Source of the DNA: Acidobacteriota bacterium
Lineage (GTDB): Bacteria; Acidobacteriota; Thermoanaerobaculia; Multivoradales; Multivoraceae
Length of the DNA stretch: 44,973 nt
Direction of reading: 5' to 3'
NCBI GenBank assembly: GCA_021296535.1
Contig: JAGWAG010000024.1
Span: forward strand, 1 to 44,973
The number at the start of each line of letters is the position of its first letter. The stretch's first letter is position 1. The translations under genes and the position numbers were made by a program. The notes below the pieces were generated by a model. The model was not told where the DNA came from. It searched no databases and worked only from the letters and a program-made list of their open reading frames with translations. This document shows, in pieces, positions 27,644-36,773 of this stretch.

Positions 27644-29145
27644 GTTCGGACAGTTGCCGGCTGCTCTGCCGGCCGGAGCAGGGTCCAGCCGACGCAGACG
27701 GCATAGTTCAGAAGCAGGCCCCAGACGCCGGCGGCTACGCCCCAGGGACTGCGCGTCGCCCACAGGCCGGCCACCACTCCGCACCAGATGACCAACGTGA
27801 GCAACGTGCCCAGCACGATCCCGGCGAGCACTGCCGAGGCCGGCATCCGGCGCCAGTAGACGCCGAGCATGAACACCGGCGACAACTGAACCATGAACTC
27901 GAGCTTGAGCTTGATCAGCAGCCAGATCGAACTCTCCGTCTCCAGAGACACCCAGGCCATCACGATCAGGATCGCCATCACGCCCCAGGCGAACGTCTTG
28001 CCGACGATCAGCATCTCGCGGGCACTGGCCTCGCGTCGCATGTAGCTCTTGTAGATGTCCTTGGTGAACATCGAGCCGATGGACAGCAGCGCCGAATCGG
28101 CGGTCGACATGATCGCCGCCACGACCGCCGCGAACACCATGACGATGAGCCAGTACATCACGGGAGAGCGGTCGATCAGACCGCCCAGCACGTAGATCGT
28201 GACCTTGTCGCTCTCGAGTTCGGAGAGGCCCGGGAAGCGGCTCAACGCGATGAAGCCGATCAGGAAAGCGAGCAGGGTCGTGCCCAGGGGCATGAAGGAC
28301 ATCGCGGCCAGCGAACGTCGCAGGCTGCGCTCGCCCTTGGCGGCGAAGATCCTCTGCACCGCGTGCGGGTAGAGAGCGACCCCGAGGCCGAGCATCAGCA
28401 GCGTGCTGACCCAGGACCGCAGGCCTTCCGCGTCCGGGCTCTCGAGCTTGACGGGGGCGGTGGCACGAACGCCCTCCGCAGCCGCCGCGAGACCACCATC
28501 CGCGGTGACGAGGGTGTACAGGATGACGGCACACCCGCACAGGAGCAGCGTTCCCTGCACCGCGTCGGTCCAGGCAACGGCTCTCATTCCTCCGAGCGAT
28601 TCGTAGATCAGCATCACGCCGACCAGCAGCAGCACGCCCTGCATGAAGGTCATCCGGCCGCCGCTGATCGCCTCCACGCCGTGCCCCATCGCGACCAACT
28701 GTTCGAGCACGTAGTTCGCCAGCCCCCAGCACAGAAGCGCGACGCACAGGATACGGAGCGGGTGGGATCCGAAGCGGTGATAGACGAAGTCTGTAGGCGT
28801 GATGTAGCCGAAACGCCGGGCAAGGTGAAACAGCCGCGGCGCGTAGATCATGAACACCGTGATGACCAGGATCATGAAGGTGATGCTGACGATGTAGGTC
28901 GTCCCCTGCTGGTACGACCGGCCGGCGAAACCAAGCAGGGTGTTGCCGCTGTACTGGGTCGCGAACAGGGTCAGGAAGAGGACGGCGAAGCCGAACGTCG
29001 AACCCCCGAGGTAGAAGTCGCGCAGCGAGCGCTCCTTCTGCTTCAACCGTCCGAGCAGCCCCAGGCCGAGCATGATCACCAGGTAGCCGCCAAGCACCGC
29101 CAGCGCGCCGGGGCCGAACGTCACCTCCGGAACGGAGGAGTTCAC
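27640..29145 (-). CDS. Sodium:solute symporter (SSS family)
   Basis: GTG start; LGLLGRLKQKERSLRDFYLGGSTFGFAVLFLTLFATQYSGNTLLGFAGRSYQQG; FAAVVAAIMSTADSALLSIGSMFTKDIYK. Confidence 0.93.
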   Translation of the reverse strand: MNSSVPEVTFGPGALAVLGGYLVIMLGLGLLGRLKQKERSLRDFYLGGSTFGFAVLFLTLFATQYSGNTLLGFAGRSYQQGTTYIVSITFMILVITVFMIYAPRLFHLARRFGYITPTDFVYHRFGSHPLRILCVALLCWGLANYVLEQLVAMGHGVEAISGGRMTFMQGVLLLVGVMLIYESLGGMRAVAWTDAVQGTLLLCGCAVILYTLVTADGGLAAAAEGVRATAPVKLESPDAEGLRSWVSTLLMLGLGVALYPHAVQRIFAAKGERSLRRSLAAMSFMPLGTTLLAFLIGFIALSRFPGLSELESDKVTIYVLGGLIDRSPVMYWLIVMVFAAVVAAIMSTADSALLSIGSMFTKDIYKSYMRREASAREMLIVGKTFAWGVMAILIVMAWVSLETESSIWLLIKLKLEFMVQLSPVFMLGVYWRRMPASAVLAGIVLGTLLTLVIWCGVVAGLWATRSPWGVAAGVWGLLLNYAVCVGWTLLRPAEQPATVRT

Positions 29146-29483
29146 GTTGCGTCCTTCTCGTCCGCGACAGTTCCCCCATCCCGCGCCTCACTGCCGGCCT
29201 CATCGGAACCGTCCCGCCACAGCCTCAGCGAAGCAAAGGCCGTCACCCCGGCCAGGGCCAGACCGCAGAGGATCGTGATCCAGGTCCACACCGGCAGGCC
29301 ACCGGCGAGCCGGTCGCCGACCGACGGCGGCAGGTACCAGGGAACACTGACGATGAGGATCACCACCACCGCCGGCAGGAACCAGCGGTGGCGCAGAGGC
29401 TCGTCCGCTGGCCGAACCGCGGCCCAGAAGACCTCCGGATCGCGCTCGTCCCTGTACTCCGACAGTCGCTTGTTGTCAGTCAC
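29142..29483 (-). CDS. Small two-TM membrane protein, probable companion of the SSS symporter
   Basis: GTG start VTDNKRLSEYRDERDPEVFWAAVRPADEPLRHRWFLPAVVVILIVSVPWYLPPSVGDRLAGGLPVWTWITILCGLALAGVTAFASLRLWRD; GTGA overlap with the symporter. Confidence 0.7.
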   Translation of the reverse strand: MTDNKRLSEYRDERDPEVFWAAVRPADEPLRHRWFLPAVVVILIVSVPWYLPPSVGDRLAGGLPVWTWITILCGLALAGVTAFASLRLWRDGSDEAGSEARDGGTVADEKDAT

Positions 29484-29592
29484 CGGGGGCGCATTATGCC
29501 CCACCGGCGCCGGGCGCGTGGTACTCTTGCGGCTCTCGCCCCCGCCCGCTTCCCTCCCAGGAAGCACGTGAGCCCCGGGGCGCACCAACGCT

Positions 29593-30777
29593 GTGAGCGC
29601 CCTTCGACAGTCGGGACCGACCCCCTGGACGGCCGCCGTAGCGGTACTGGCCTTCGGTTGCGCAGGATGCACCGTGTCCGGGCCGGCGGCCGACCAGACC
29701 AACCAGGAACAGCAGAACTTGAATCAAACAAGCAGCCAGGAGGCCGAGACACCGAACTGGGCTCTGGCCATCCACGGCGGCGCGGGCAGCGCGAATCGCG
29801 ACACGACCGACGCGGAGGGCTACCGGCAGGCCCTGCGGGCCGCACTTGCACTTGGAGCCGAGCAGTTGGCCGCCGGCGAAGCGAGTGTTCAGGTGGTCGA
29901 GAACGTCGTCTCGGCGCTCGAGGACGACGAACGATTCAACGCCGGCCGCGGCTCCGTCTTCACGTCCATCGGAACCCACGAGATGGATGCCGCGATCATG
30001 GACGGACGCACGCTCGCCTGCGGCGCGGTGGCCGCCGTGAAGAACGTCCGCAACCCGATCAAACTCGCGCGCCGCGTGATGGAGGACACGCCGCACGTTC
30101 TGATCAGCGGTCCCGGAGCGGACGACTTCGCCGTCATCTCCGGAGTAGAACGACGACCGCAGGCCTACTTCAACACCGAACGTCAGTTGCAGCGCTTTCG
30201 GGAACTCCGGGCGCAAAGACGCGCCGACGAACAAAGTGGCGGTGACGCCGTCACGAACGCCCTGGGCGACTACACCGGGAACGCCGGCGCGCCCGACAGT
30301 CTGGGCGGCGCCTCTCATCTCGGCACCGTCGGCGCCGTGGCGATGGACCGCTATGGCAACCTGGCGGCCGCGACGTCGACCGGTGGCACGATGCTGAAGC
30401 GCATCGGCCGCGTCGGCGACGTACCGGTAATCGGCGCCGGCACCTACGCCAACAACGCCACCGCGGCCATCTCCTGCACCGGCCGGGGCGAGGAGTTCAT
30501 CCGTCACGCCGTGGCCCACGACGTTTCGGCGCTGATCTCGTACGGCGGCCTCTCGCTCGCGGAGGCCGTCCACCAGGTGATCCGAGAGAAGCTCCAGCCG
30601 GGCGACGGCGGCCTGATCGCGGTCAGCCCGGACGGCACGATCGTCATGGAGTTCAACACGAACGCGATGTTCAGGGGCGCGGCGAACTCCCTGGGGCGAT
30701 TCGACGTCGGCATCTGGGACGAACTGCAGAGCCGGCGGGCGGCGCCCGCACAGGCCACGCCAGGCACCGGGCAGTAG
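29593..30777 (+). CDS. Isoaspartyl peptidase / L-asparaginase type III (Ntn hydrolase), lipoprotein-like signal
   Basis: GTG start; LAIHGGAGS; catalytic Thr region HLGTVGAVAMDRYGNLAAATSTGGTMLKRIGRVGDVPVIGAGTYANN; SCTGRGEEFIR. Confidence 0.93.
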   Translation: MSALRQSGPTPWTAAVAVLAFGCAGCTVSGPAADQTNQEQQNLNQTSSQEAETPNWALAIHGGAGSANRDTTDAEGYRQALRAALALGAEQLAAGEASVQVVENVVSALEDDERFNAGRGSVFTSIGTHEMDAAIMDGRTLACGAVAAVKNVRNPIKLARRVMEDTPHVLISGPGADDFAVISGVERRPQAYFNTERQLQRFRELRAQRRADEQSGGDAVTNALGDYTGNAGAPDSLGGASHLGTVGAVAMDRYGNLAAATSTGGTMLKRIGRVGDVPVIGAGTYANNATAAISCTGRGEEFIRHAVAHDVSALISYGGLSLAEAVHQVIREKLQPGDGGLIAVSPDGTIVMEFNTNAMFRGAANSLGRFDVGIWDELQSRRAAPAQATPGTGQ

Positions 30778-30826
30778 ACCGCAAGTGGCCGGGTGCGCCC
30801 GGCCACGGCGGCTATCATCGCCGCCC

Positions 30827-32740
30827 GTGAGCACTCTCTACGAACGGACGCTGCGCCGCGCCGGCACCGACCCGGAGGGATTCTGGGCCGAGGCTGCCGA
30901 ACAGATTTCCTGGGTCAAACGCTGGGACAGCGTGCTCGACGACTCGAACCCGCCCTTCCATCGCTGGTTCGCCGGAGCGCAGGTGAACACCTGCTACAAC
31001 GCGGTCGACCGCCACGTCGAGGCTGGTCGCGGGCAGCAGCCGGCGTTGATCTACGACAGTCCGGTCACCGGTACGACGGCCACGCTGACCTACGCCGATC
31101 TGCAGGACCAGACGGCCCGACTGGCCGGCGTCCTCAGGAATCTCGGCGTCCGGAAGGGCGACCGGGTGCTGATCTACATGCCGATGATCCCGGAGGCCGC
31201 GGTCGCCATGCTGGCCTGCGCTCGAATCGGCGCCGTCCACTCGGTCGTGTTCGGCGGTTTCGCGGCCAGGGAACTCGCGACCCGGATCGACGACGCGTTG
31301 CCCCGGGTCGTTCTGACGGCCTCGTGCGGCATCGAGATCGCCCGGATCATCGACTACAAGCCGTTGCTCGACGACGCGATCGCCCGGTCGGCCCACAAGC
31401 CGGCCGCCACCGTGCTGCTTCAGCGGCCGCAACACAGCGCCACCCTCGGCCCCGGCGATCACGACTGGCACGAGGCGATGGCCGCCGCCCAACCCGCCGA
31501 TTGCGTCCCGGTTCAGGCCACCGACCCCCTGTACATCCTGTACACGTCCGGCACGACAGGTATCCCCAAAGGCGTCGTGCGCGACAACGGCGGGCACCTC
31601 GTGGCCCTCGACTGGAGCATGAAGAACGTCTACGGCACAGCGCCCGGCGAGGTCTACTGGGCCGCGTCGGACATCGGCTGGGTTGTCGGCCACTCCTACA
31701 TCGTCTACGCGCCCCTGATTCATGGCTGCACGACGGTGCTCTACGAGGGCAAACCGGTCGGGACGCCGAACGCCGGCGCCTTCTGGCGCGTCATATCCGA
31801 CCACGGTGTCTCCGCGCTCTTCACCGCGCCGACCGCGTTCCGCGCGATCAAGCGTGAGGATCCCCACGGCGACCTGATCCGCCAGTTCGATCTGAGCTCC
31901 CTTCGGACCCTCTTCCTGGCCGGCGAGCGAGCCGATCCGGACACGGTCCGATGGGCCGAGGAGAAGCTCGGCGTACCGGTCATCGATCACTGGTGGCAAA
32001 CGGAAACGGGCTGGCCGATCGTCGCCAACTGCGTTGGCCTCGGAGCGCTGCCGGTCAAACACGGCTCCCCCACCAAGGTCGTCCCCGGCTACGACGTGCG
32101 GATTCTCGAACACGAGGGCGGCTCAGCCGGCGGCAGTCGCGAACTGCCGGCCGGCGAAACCGGCGCCATCGCGCTGCGTCTTCCCCTGCCGCCCGGCTGC
32201 CTGCCGACCCTGTGGAAGAACGATGGCGGCTACATCGACTCCTATCTCTCGGAGTTCGACGGCTACTACCAGACGGGCGACGCCGGGTTCGTCGACGAGG
32301 ACGGCTACCTCTACATCATGAGCCGCACGGACGACCTGATCAACGTCGCCGGGCACCGCCTGTCCACGGGCGGCATGGAGGAGATCCTCGCGTCCCACCC
32401 GGATGTCGCCGAGTGCGCCGTGATCGGCATCGCCGACTCCCTCAAGGGGCAGGTCCCTCTGGGCCTCGTCGTCCTCTACGCTGGTTCCGGCCGCACCGAG
32501 GCCGAGATCGTGCCGGAGCTCGTCCAGACGGTGCGTGACCAGCTTGGGCCGGTCGCCTCGTTCAAGATCGCGGCGGTCGTCGATCGCCTGCCCAAGACCC
32601 GCTCCGGCAAGGTCCTGCGAGGCACGATGCGGCGGATCGCGGACGGCGAGCCGTACACCGTGCCGGCCACGATCGACGACCACGCAATTCTCGACGAAAT
32701 CGAGAAGACCCTCGCGGAGTTGGGCCTACCCAGGCTGTAG
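30827..32740 (+). CDS. prpE: Propionyl-/acetyl-CoA synthetase (PrpE-like)
   Basis: GTG start at 30827, 638 codons; YTSGTTGIPKGVVRDNGGH, SVVFGGFAARELATRIDDA, WWQTETGWPI, SRTDDLINVAGHRLSTGGMEEI, KTRSGKVLRGTMR. Confidence 0.92.
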   Translation: MSTLYERTLRRAGTDPEGFWAEAAEQISWVKRWDSVLDDSNPPFHRWFAGAQVNTCYNAVDRHVEAGRGQQPALIYDSPVTGTTATLTYADLQDQTARLAGVLRNLGVRKGDRVLIYMPMIPEAAVAMLACARIGAVHSVVFGGFAARELATRIDDALPRVVLTASCGIEIARIIDYKPLLDDAIARSAHKPAATVLLQRPQHSATLGPGDHDWHEAMAAAQPADCVPVQATDPLYILYTSGTTGIPKGVVRDNGGHLVALDWSMKNVYGTAPGEVYWAASDIGWVVGHSYIVYAPLIHGCTTVLYEGKPVGTPNAGAFWRVISDHGVSALFTAPTAFRAIKREDPHGDLIRQFDLSSLRTLFLAGERADPDTVRWAEEKLGVPVIDHWWQTETGWPIVANCVGLGALPVKHGSPTKVVPGYDVRILEHEGGSAGGSRELPAGETGAIALRLPLPPGCLPTLWKNDGGYIDSYLSEFDGYYQTGDAGFVDEDGYLYIMSRTDDLINVAGHRLSTGGMEEILASHPDVAECAVIGIADSLKGQVPLGLVVLYAGSGRTEAEIVPELVQTVRDQLGPVASFKIAAVVDRLPKTRSGKVLRGTMRRIADGEPYTVPATIDDHAILDEIEKTLAELGLPRL

Positions 32741-32795
32741 GGACCCGTGCGAGACCGCGCACCGGGGTGGGCGCCCCGTGTATCCACACCAGGAG

Positions 32796-32812
32796 TCCGC
32801 AGAATCTGCGGA
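32796..32812. repeat. 17-nt palindrome TCCGCAGA-A-TCTGCGGA downstream of prpE
   Basis: Two 8-bp complementary arms around one base, ~56 nt after the prpE stop; followed by another CTGCGGA. Confidence 0.8.
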
Positions 32813-32880
32813 AAACCCTGCGGAGAAGCACCATACTCAGACCTTGTAAGTTCTTTGTTCTCAGCGATTTACGTGCGCTC

Positions 32881-32898
32881 CGCACCGGATCCGGTGCG
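32881..32898. promoter_or_regulatory. 18-bp perfect palindrome CGCACCGGATCCGGTGCG, candidate regulatory site
   Basis: Self-complementary 18-mer in the prpE/fadF-like intergenic region. Confidence 0.6.
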
Positions 32899-33000
32899 TC
32901 AAGGTGGAACGCTGTAAGTTATTCATGAGCAAGAAGTTAAGACGACCAATCCGCTGACCGGAATTGCCGGATACTTCGACTCGGCGGTACAGTCCCAGCC

Positions 33001-35082
33001 ATGGACCCAACCCAGGCAACACGCGAGGTCTTCTGGAACATCCAGTACACGTGGTTGGTGTACGTCCTGATGGTTCCCACCCTGGCCGTCTTCGGCTGGG
33101 GCTTCTGGCTCAAGATCCGTCGTTGGCGCGCCGGTCAGCCGGCCGTCCGGTTCGACCGGCTCGGCGAGCGGTTCCAGCTCTTCCTCCGGAACGCCGTCGG
33201 ACAGGGCCGCACGATCAAGAGCCGCTACGCCGGCCTCTTCCACAGCCTCGTCTACACCGGCTTCATCGTCCTGTTCCTGGCGACCACCGTCGTGGCGATC
33301 CACCACGACACGCCCCTCCACATCATGAAGGGGCACTTCTACCTGATCTTCCAGTCCCTGATCGTCGACATCTTCGGCCTGTTCGTGCTCGTGGGCGCCG
33401 CCCTGGCCGCGGTGCGCCGCTGGGTGTCGAAACCGGCGAAGCTGGTCTACACCGACGAGGCGAGCTGGATCCTGGTCTCCATCTTCGTCATGGCCCTGAC
33501 CGGCTTCATCGTCGAAGGCTGGCGAATCGCGGTGACCGACGATGTCTGGGCCGCCTGGTCGCCGGTCGGCAACCTGTTCGCGCGCGCCTCGGACCCGTTG
33601 ATGAGCGACGCGGCGATGCAGACGGGTCACGTCGTCATCTGGTGGTTCCATCTCCTGGTCGCCTTCGGCTTCATCGCCTGGGTGCCCTTCAGCAAGATGT
33701 CGCACGTTTTCACGGCGCCGCTCAACATCTTCACCGCCAACCTCGACGGCTACGGCGGATCACTCAAGGCGATCGACTTCGAGACCGCGGAGCGCTTCGG
33801 CATCAACCACCTCGGCGACTTCACCTGGAAGGACCTCCTCGACTTCGACGCCTGCACGGAGTGCGGCCGCTGTACCGATGTCTGCCCGGCGAACACCGTC
33901 GGCAAGAGCCTGTCGCCGCGCGACATCATCCTCGACCTGCAGGCCCTGATGCACGAGCGCGGCGACAGCGTCCTGGCGAACGGCAACGGCAACGGCAGTG
34001 GAAACGGCGACGCCGCACTGCTGCCGATCATCGATCAGAAGACCGCCGTATCGCCCGAGGCGCTGTTCTCCTGCACGACCTGCGCCGCCTGCATGGAGGC
34101 CTGCCCGGTCCACATCGAGCAGTTGCCCAAGATTGTCGACGCCCGCCGCTACCTGGTCATGGAAGAGGCCGAGTTCCCGGAAGGCATGATGGACATGATG
34201 AACTCCCTCGAGTCGCGCCAGCATCCCTTCGCGGGCACCCAATTCAGCCGCGTCGACTGGACCGAGGGGCTCGACATCGACGTGATGGCCGACATGGACG
34301 ACCCGGCCGAGGCGGAGGTCCTGATGTGGGTCGGCTGCGGCGGCGCCCTCGTCGAGCGCAACCGGAACACCGTCCGCGCCACCGCGAAGCTGCTGAAGAA
34401 GGCCGGCGTCAAGTTCGCGATCCTCGGCCGCGAGGAATCCTGCAGCGGCGACCCGGCCCGCCGCGTCGGCAACGAGTTCCTGTTCGAGATGCTTGCCAAG
34501 GGCAACGTCGAGACCCTGGATCGCTACGGCGTGCGCAAGGTCGTCACCTCCTGTCCGCACTGCTTCAACTCGTTCAGGAACGAGTACCCGCAGTTCGGCG
34601 GCAGCTACGAGGTGTACCACCACACCCAGTTCCTCGATCAGCTCGTCGGCTCGGGGAAGCTGCCGGCGAATGGCCCGGGTGCGCAGGCAGGCAACGGCGA
34701 GACGATCACGTTCCACGACCCCTGCTACCTCGGCCGCCACAACGGCGAGTACGACGCTCCGCGCAACCTGCTGGCGCAGGTCGGCGGCGCCCGGCAGGTC
34801 GAGATGCACCGCAGCCGGAACACGAGCTTCTGCTGCGGCGGCGGCGGCGGCATGGCTTTCGTCGACGAGCCGCCCGATCAGCGGGTCAACCAGGAGCGCG
34901 CCCAGGAGGCGGTCGACACCGGTGCGGATGTCGTCGCGGTGGGCTGTCCGTTCTGCGCCACCATGCTCGACGACGGCGTGAACGCCCGTCGCGGCGAGCG
35001 CGACGTCAAGGTCAAGGACGTCGCGGAACTGCTCTGGGATGCGGTCGGTGAAACGGAGGAGACCGGCGAAGCGGCCTCGTAG
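33001..35082 (+). CDS. Membrane Fe-S oxidoreductase (FadF/EMO-like: NarI-like TM domain, two 4Fe-4S motifs, two CCG domains)
   Basis: 693 aa; CTECGRCTDVCPANTVGK, CTTCAACMEACPVHIEQL, TSCPHCFNSFRNEYPQFG, HDPCYLGRHNGEYDAPRNLL, CCGGGGGMAF; N-terminal TM segments; located next to etfBA. Confidence 0.93.
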   Translation: MDPTQATREVFWNIQYTWLVYVLMVPTLAVFGWGFWLKIRRWRAGQPAVRFDRLGERFQLFLRNAVGQGRTIKSRYAGLFHSLVYTGFIVLFLATTVVAIHHDTPLHIMKGHFYLIFQSLIVDIFGLFVLVGAALAAVRRWVSKPAKLVYTDEASWILVSIFVMALTGFIVEGWRIAVTDDVWAAWSPVGNLFARASDPLMSDAAMQTGHVVIWWFHLLVAFGFIAWVPFSKMSHVFTAPLNIFTANLDGYGGSLKAIDFETAERFGINHLGDFTWKDLLDFDACTECGRCTDVCPANTVGKSLSPRDIILDLQALMHERGDSVLANGNGNGSGNGDAALLPIIDQKTAVSPEALFSCTTCAACMEACPVHIEQLPKIVDARRYLVMEEAEFPEGMMDMMNSLESRQHPFAGTQFSRVDWTEGLDIDVMADMDDPAEAEVLMWVGCGGALVERNRNTVRATAKLLKKAGVKFAILGREESCSGDPARRVGNEFLFEMLAKGNVETLDRYGVRKVVTSCPHCFNSFRNEYPQFGGSYEVYHHTQFLDQLVGSGKLPANGPGAQAGNGETITFHDPCYLGRHNGEYDAPRNLLAQVGGARQVEMHRSRNTSFCCGGGGGMAFVDEPPDQRVNQERAQEAVDTGADVVAVGCPFCATMLDDGVNARRGERDVKVKDVAELLWDAVGETEETGEAAS

Positions 35083-35131
35083 CGGGCGCGAACGGGCGCC
35101 GATGGGACCGCGTTCCCGACCCGTTGCCAAC

Positions 35132-35149
35132 CTACCGGGCGGTCGGTAG
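35132..35149. promoter_or_regulatory. Candidate TetR operator, perfect 6-bp inverted repeat: CTACCG-GGCGGT-CGGTAG
   Basis: Read directly from sequence; starts ~50 bp upstream of the TetR ATG; resembles TACCGACCGGTCGGTA-type operators of several TetR regulators. Confidence 0.65.
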
Positions 35150-35182
35150 ACTGGGCGGCAGCCCCCTTCGGGACTCGATCCG

Positions 35183-35839
35183 ATGACAGCTCTGGACAGC
35201 GCCCTGCACGCGACCGGCCGCACCGCGACCGGTGAAGCCGACCCGGACCGCCGGGCCGAGATCTACCGCAACGCGGCGCGCATCTTCCACCGCAAGGGGT
35301 ACCACGCCACCTCGATCAACGACATCGCGGCCGCCGTGGGACTGACCAAGGCCGGGCTCTACTACTACATCAAGGGCAAGCAGGATCTGCTGTTCGCGAT
35401 CATGAGCTTCGCGATGGACCAGCTCGACGCGCAGGTCATCGAACCGGCGCGCCGCGAGCAGGAACCGCAGGCCCGTCTGGAGGCGATCGTCTCCCGCCAC
35501 GCGCGCCTGATCACCCAGGACTCGTCGGCGCTGACCATCCTGGTCAACGAACTCGAGGGGCTGCTGCCCGATGACCGTGCCGACATCATCGGCAGGCAGC
35601 GGGACTACGTCGAGTTCATCGCCGACACCCTCGCTGCCCTGCGCGACGAGGGCAAGGTCCTCGGCCTCGACCCGACGATTGGCGCCTTCAGTCTCGTCGG
35701 CATGATCCTCTGGATCTCGCGCTGGTACCGGGCGGACGGGCGGCTCGACGCGGATGAGGTGGTGGCGGAAGTGACGCGGATGGCGGTTGCGGCCGTCTTG
35801 AATCGGAACGCCGAACAGGCGGAGGACCCCGACGAGTAA
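35183..35839 (+). CDS. TetR family transcriptional regulator
   Basis: 218 aa; AARIFHRKGYHATSINDIAAAVGLTKAGLYYYIKGKQDLLFAI HTH; between the ETF oxidoreductase and etfBA. Confidence 0.93.
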   Translation: MTALDSALHATGRTATGEADPDRRAEIYRNAARIFHRKGYHATSINDIAAAVGLTKAGLYYYIKGKQDLLFAIMSFAMDQLDAQVIEPARREQEPQARLEAIVSRHARLITQDSSALTILVNELEGLLPDDRADIIGRQRDYVEFIADTLAALRDEGKVLGLDPTIGAFSLVGMILWISRWYRADGRLDADEVVAEVTRMAVAAVLNRNAEQAEDPDE

Positions 35840-35907
35840 GGGCTGCGGCCCAACAGGAAAGTGGCGAAGGACAACAAGGCCTCGCCCACAGCGAAGGAGA
35901 ATCGAGA

Positions 35908-36729
35908 ATGAGAGTGCTTGTCTGCCTGAAGCAGATCCTCGACCCGGACGTTCCGGCCCGGGACTTCGAGATCGACCCGGCGGCCAAGGCGGCCAAACGC
36001 GGCGGCGCGAACCTGGTGACGAACATCTTCTGCGAGAACGCGATCGAGACCGCGCTCCAGTTCCGGGAGGCTGCCGGCGACGTCAAGGTCACCGCGCTCT
36101 GCTACGGAGAGTCTTCGGCTGAGGACTGCCTGCGCAAGGCGATGGCAATGACGGTCGACGAAGCGTGCCTCGTGGAACGCGAGGGCAACACGAATCCCGA
36201 CGCCGCGGCCGTGGGGCAGGTGCTGGCGGCTGCCATCTCGCGCCTCGAGCAGGACGGCGGCCCGTTCGACGCTGTGCTCGTCGGCCGAGAATCGGGCGAC
36301 TGGGGCACCGGTCAGACGGGCGGCGTACTGGCCGAAGAACTCGGCCGTCCCGCGCTCGGCTTCGTCGAGAGCCTGAGTCCCGGCAACGGCGGCATCACAC
36401 TCCGTCGCCAGACCGACGTCGGCATCGAGGTCGCGGAAGCCGAACCCCCGTTCGTCGTCACGATCACGAACAACGAGGACAACGTGCCGCGCATCCCGAA
36501 GACACGCGACGTGATGATGTCCTACCGCAAGCCGCTCCAGAAGGTGAGCCTGGCCGACCTCGGACTGGACGGCGACGAGATCCGGAACGGCTTCTCTAGC
36601 TTCGAAGTCGAGGAGATTTTCGTGCCGACGGATGAAGTCGATTGCGAACTCGCCGAGGGCGACACGCTGGACGAACGGGTCGATCAACTGGCGCGGAAGA
36701 TCCACGAAGTCGTGGCCTCGATCGGCTGA
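35908..36729 (+). CDS. etfB: Electron transfer flavoprotein beta subunit
   Basis: MRVLVCLKQILDPDVPARDFEIDP...ALCYGESSAEDCLRKAMAMTVDEACLV...GRESGDWGTGQTGGVLAEELG; directly precedes etfA. Confidence 0.94.
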   Translation: MRVLVCLKQILDPDVPARDFEIDPAAKAAKRGGANLVTNIFCENAIETALQFREAAGDVKVTALCYGESSAEDCLRKAMAMTVDEACLVEREGNTNPDAAAVGQVLAAAISRLEQDGGPFDAVLVGRESGDWGTGQTGGVLAEELGRPALGFVESLSPGNGGITLRRQTDVGIEVAEAEPPFVVTITNNEDNVPRIPKTRDVMMSYRKPLQKVSLADLGLDGDEIRNGFSSFEVEEIFVPTDEVDCELAEGDTLDERVDQLARKIHEVVASIG

Positions 36730-36773
36730 CGCGGAGCAGGAACCCCCGGTAGAGACGGCAGAAGGAGAGAAGG

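Noticed and set aside
26627-29203. 858-aa ORF as one fused protein
   Set aside because: Only the last ~339 residues are TrpS; the upstream part is an out-of-frame reading of the SSS symporter gene, and a GTG start at 27643 explains TrpS.
32964-35051. 695-aa plus-strand ORF overlapping the Fe-S oxidoreductase
   Set aside because: Alternative frame of a gene with clear 4Fe-4S and CCG motifs; extreme Arg/Pro/Gly content.
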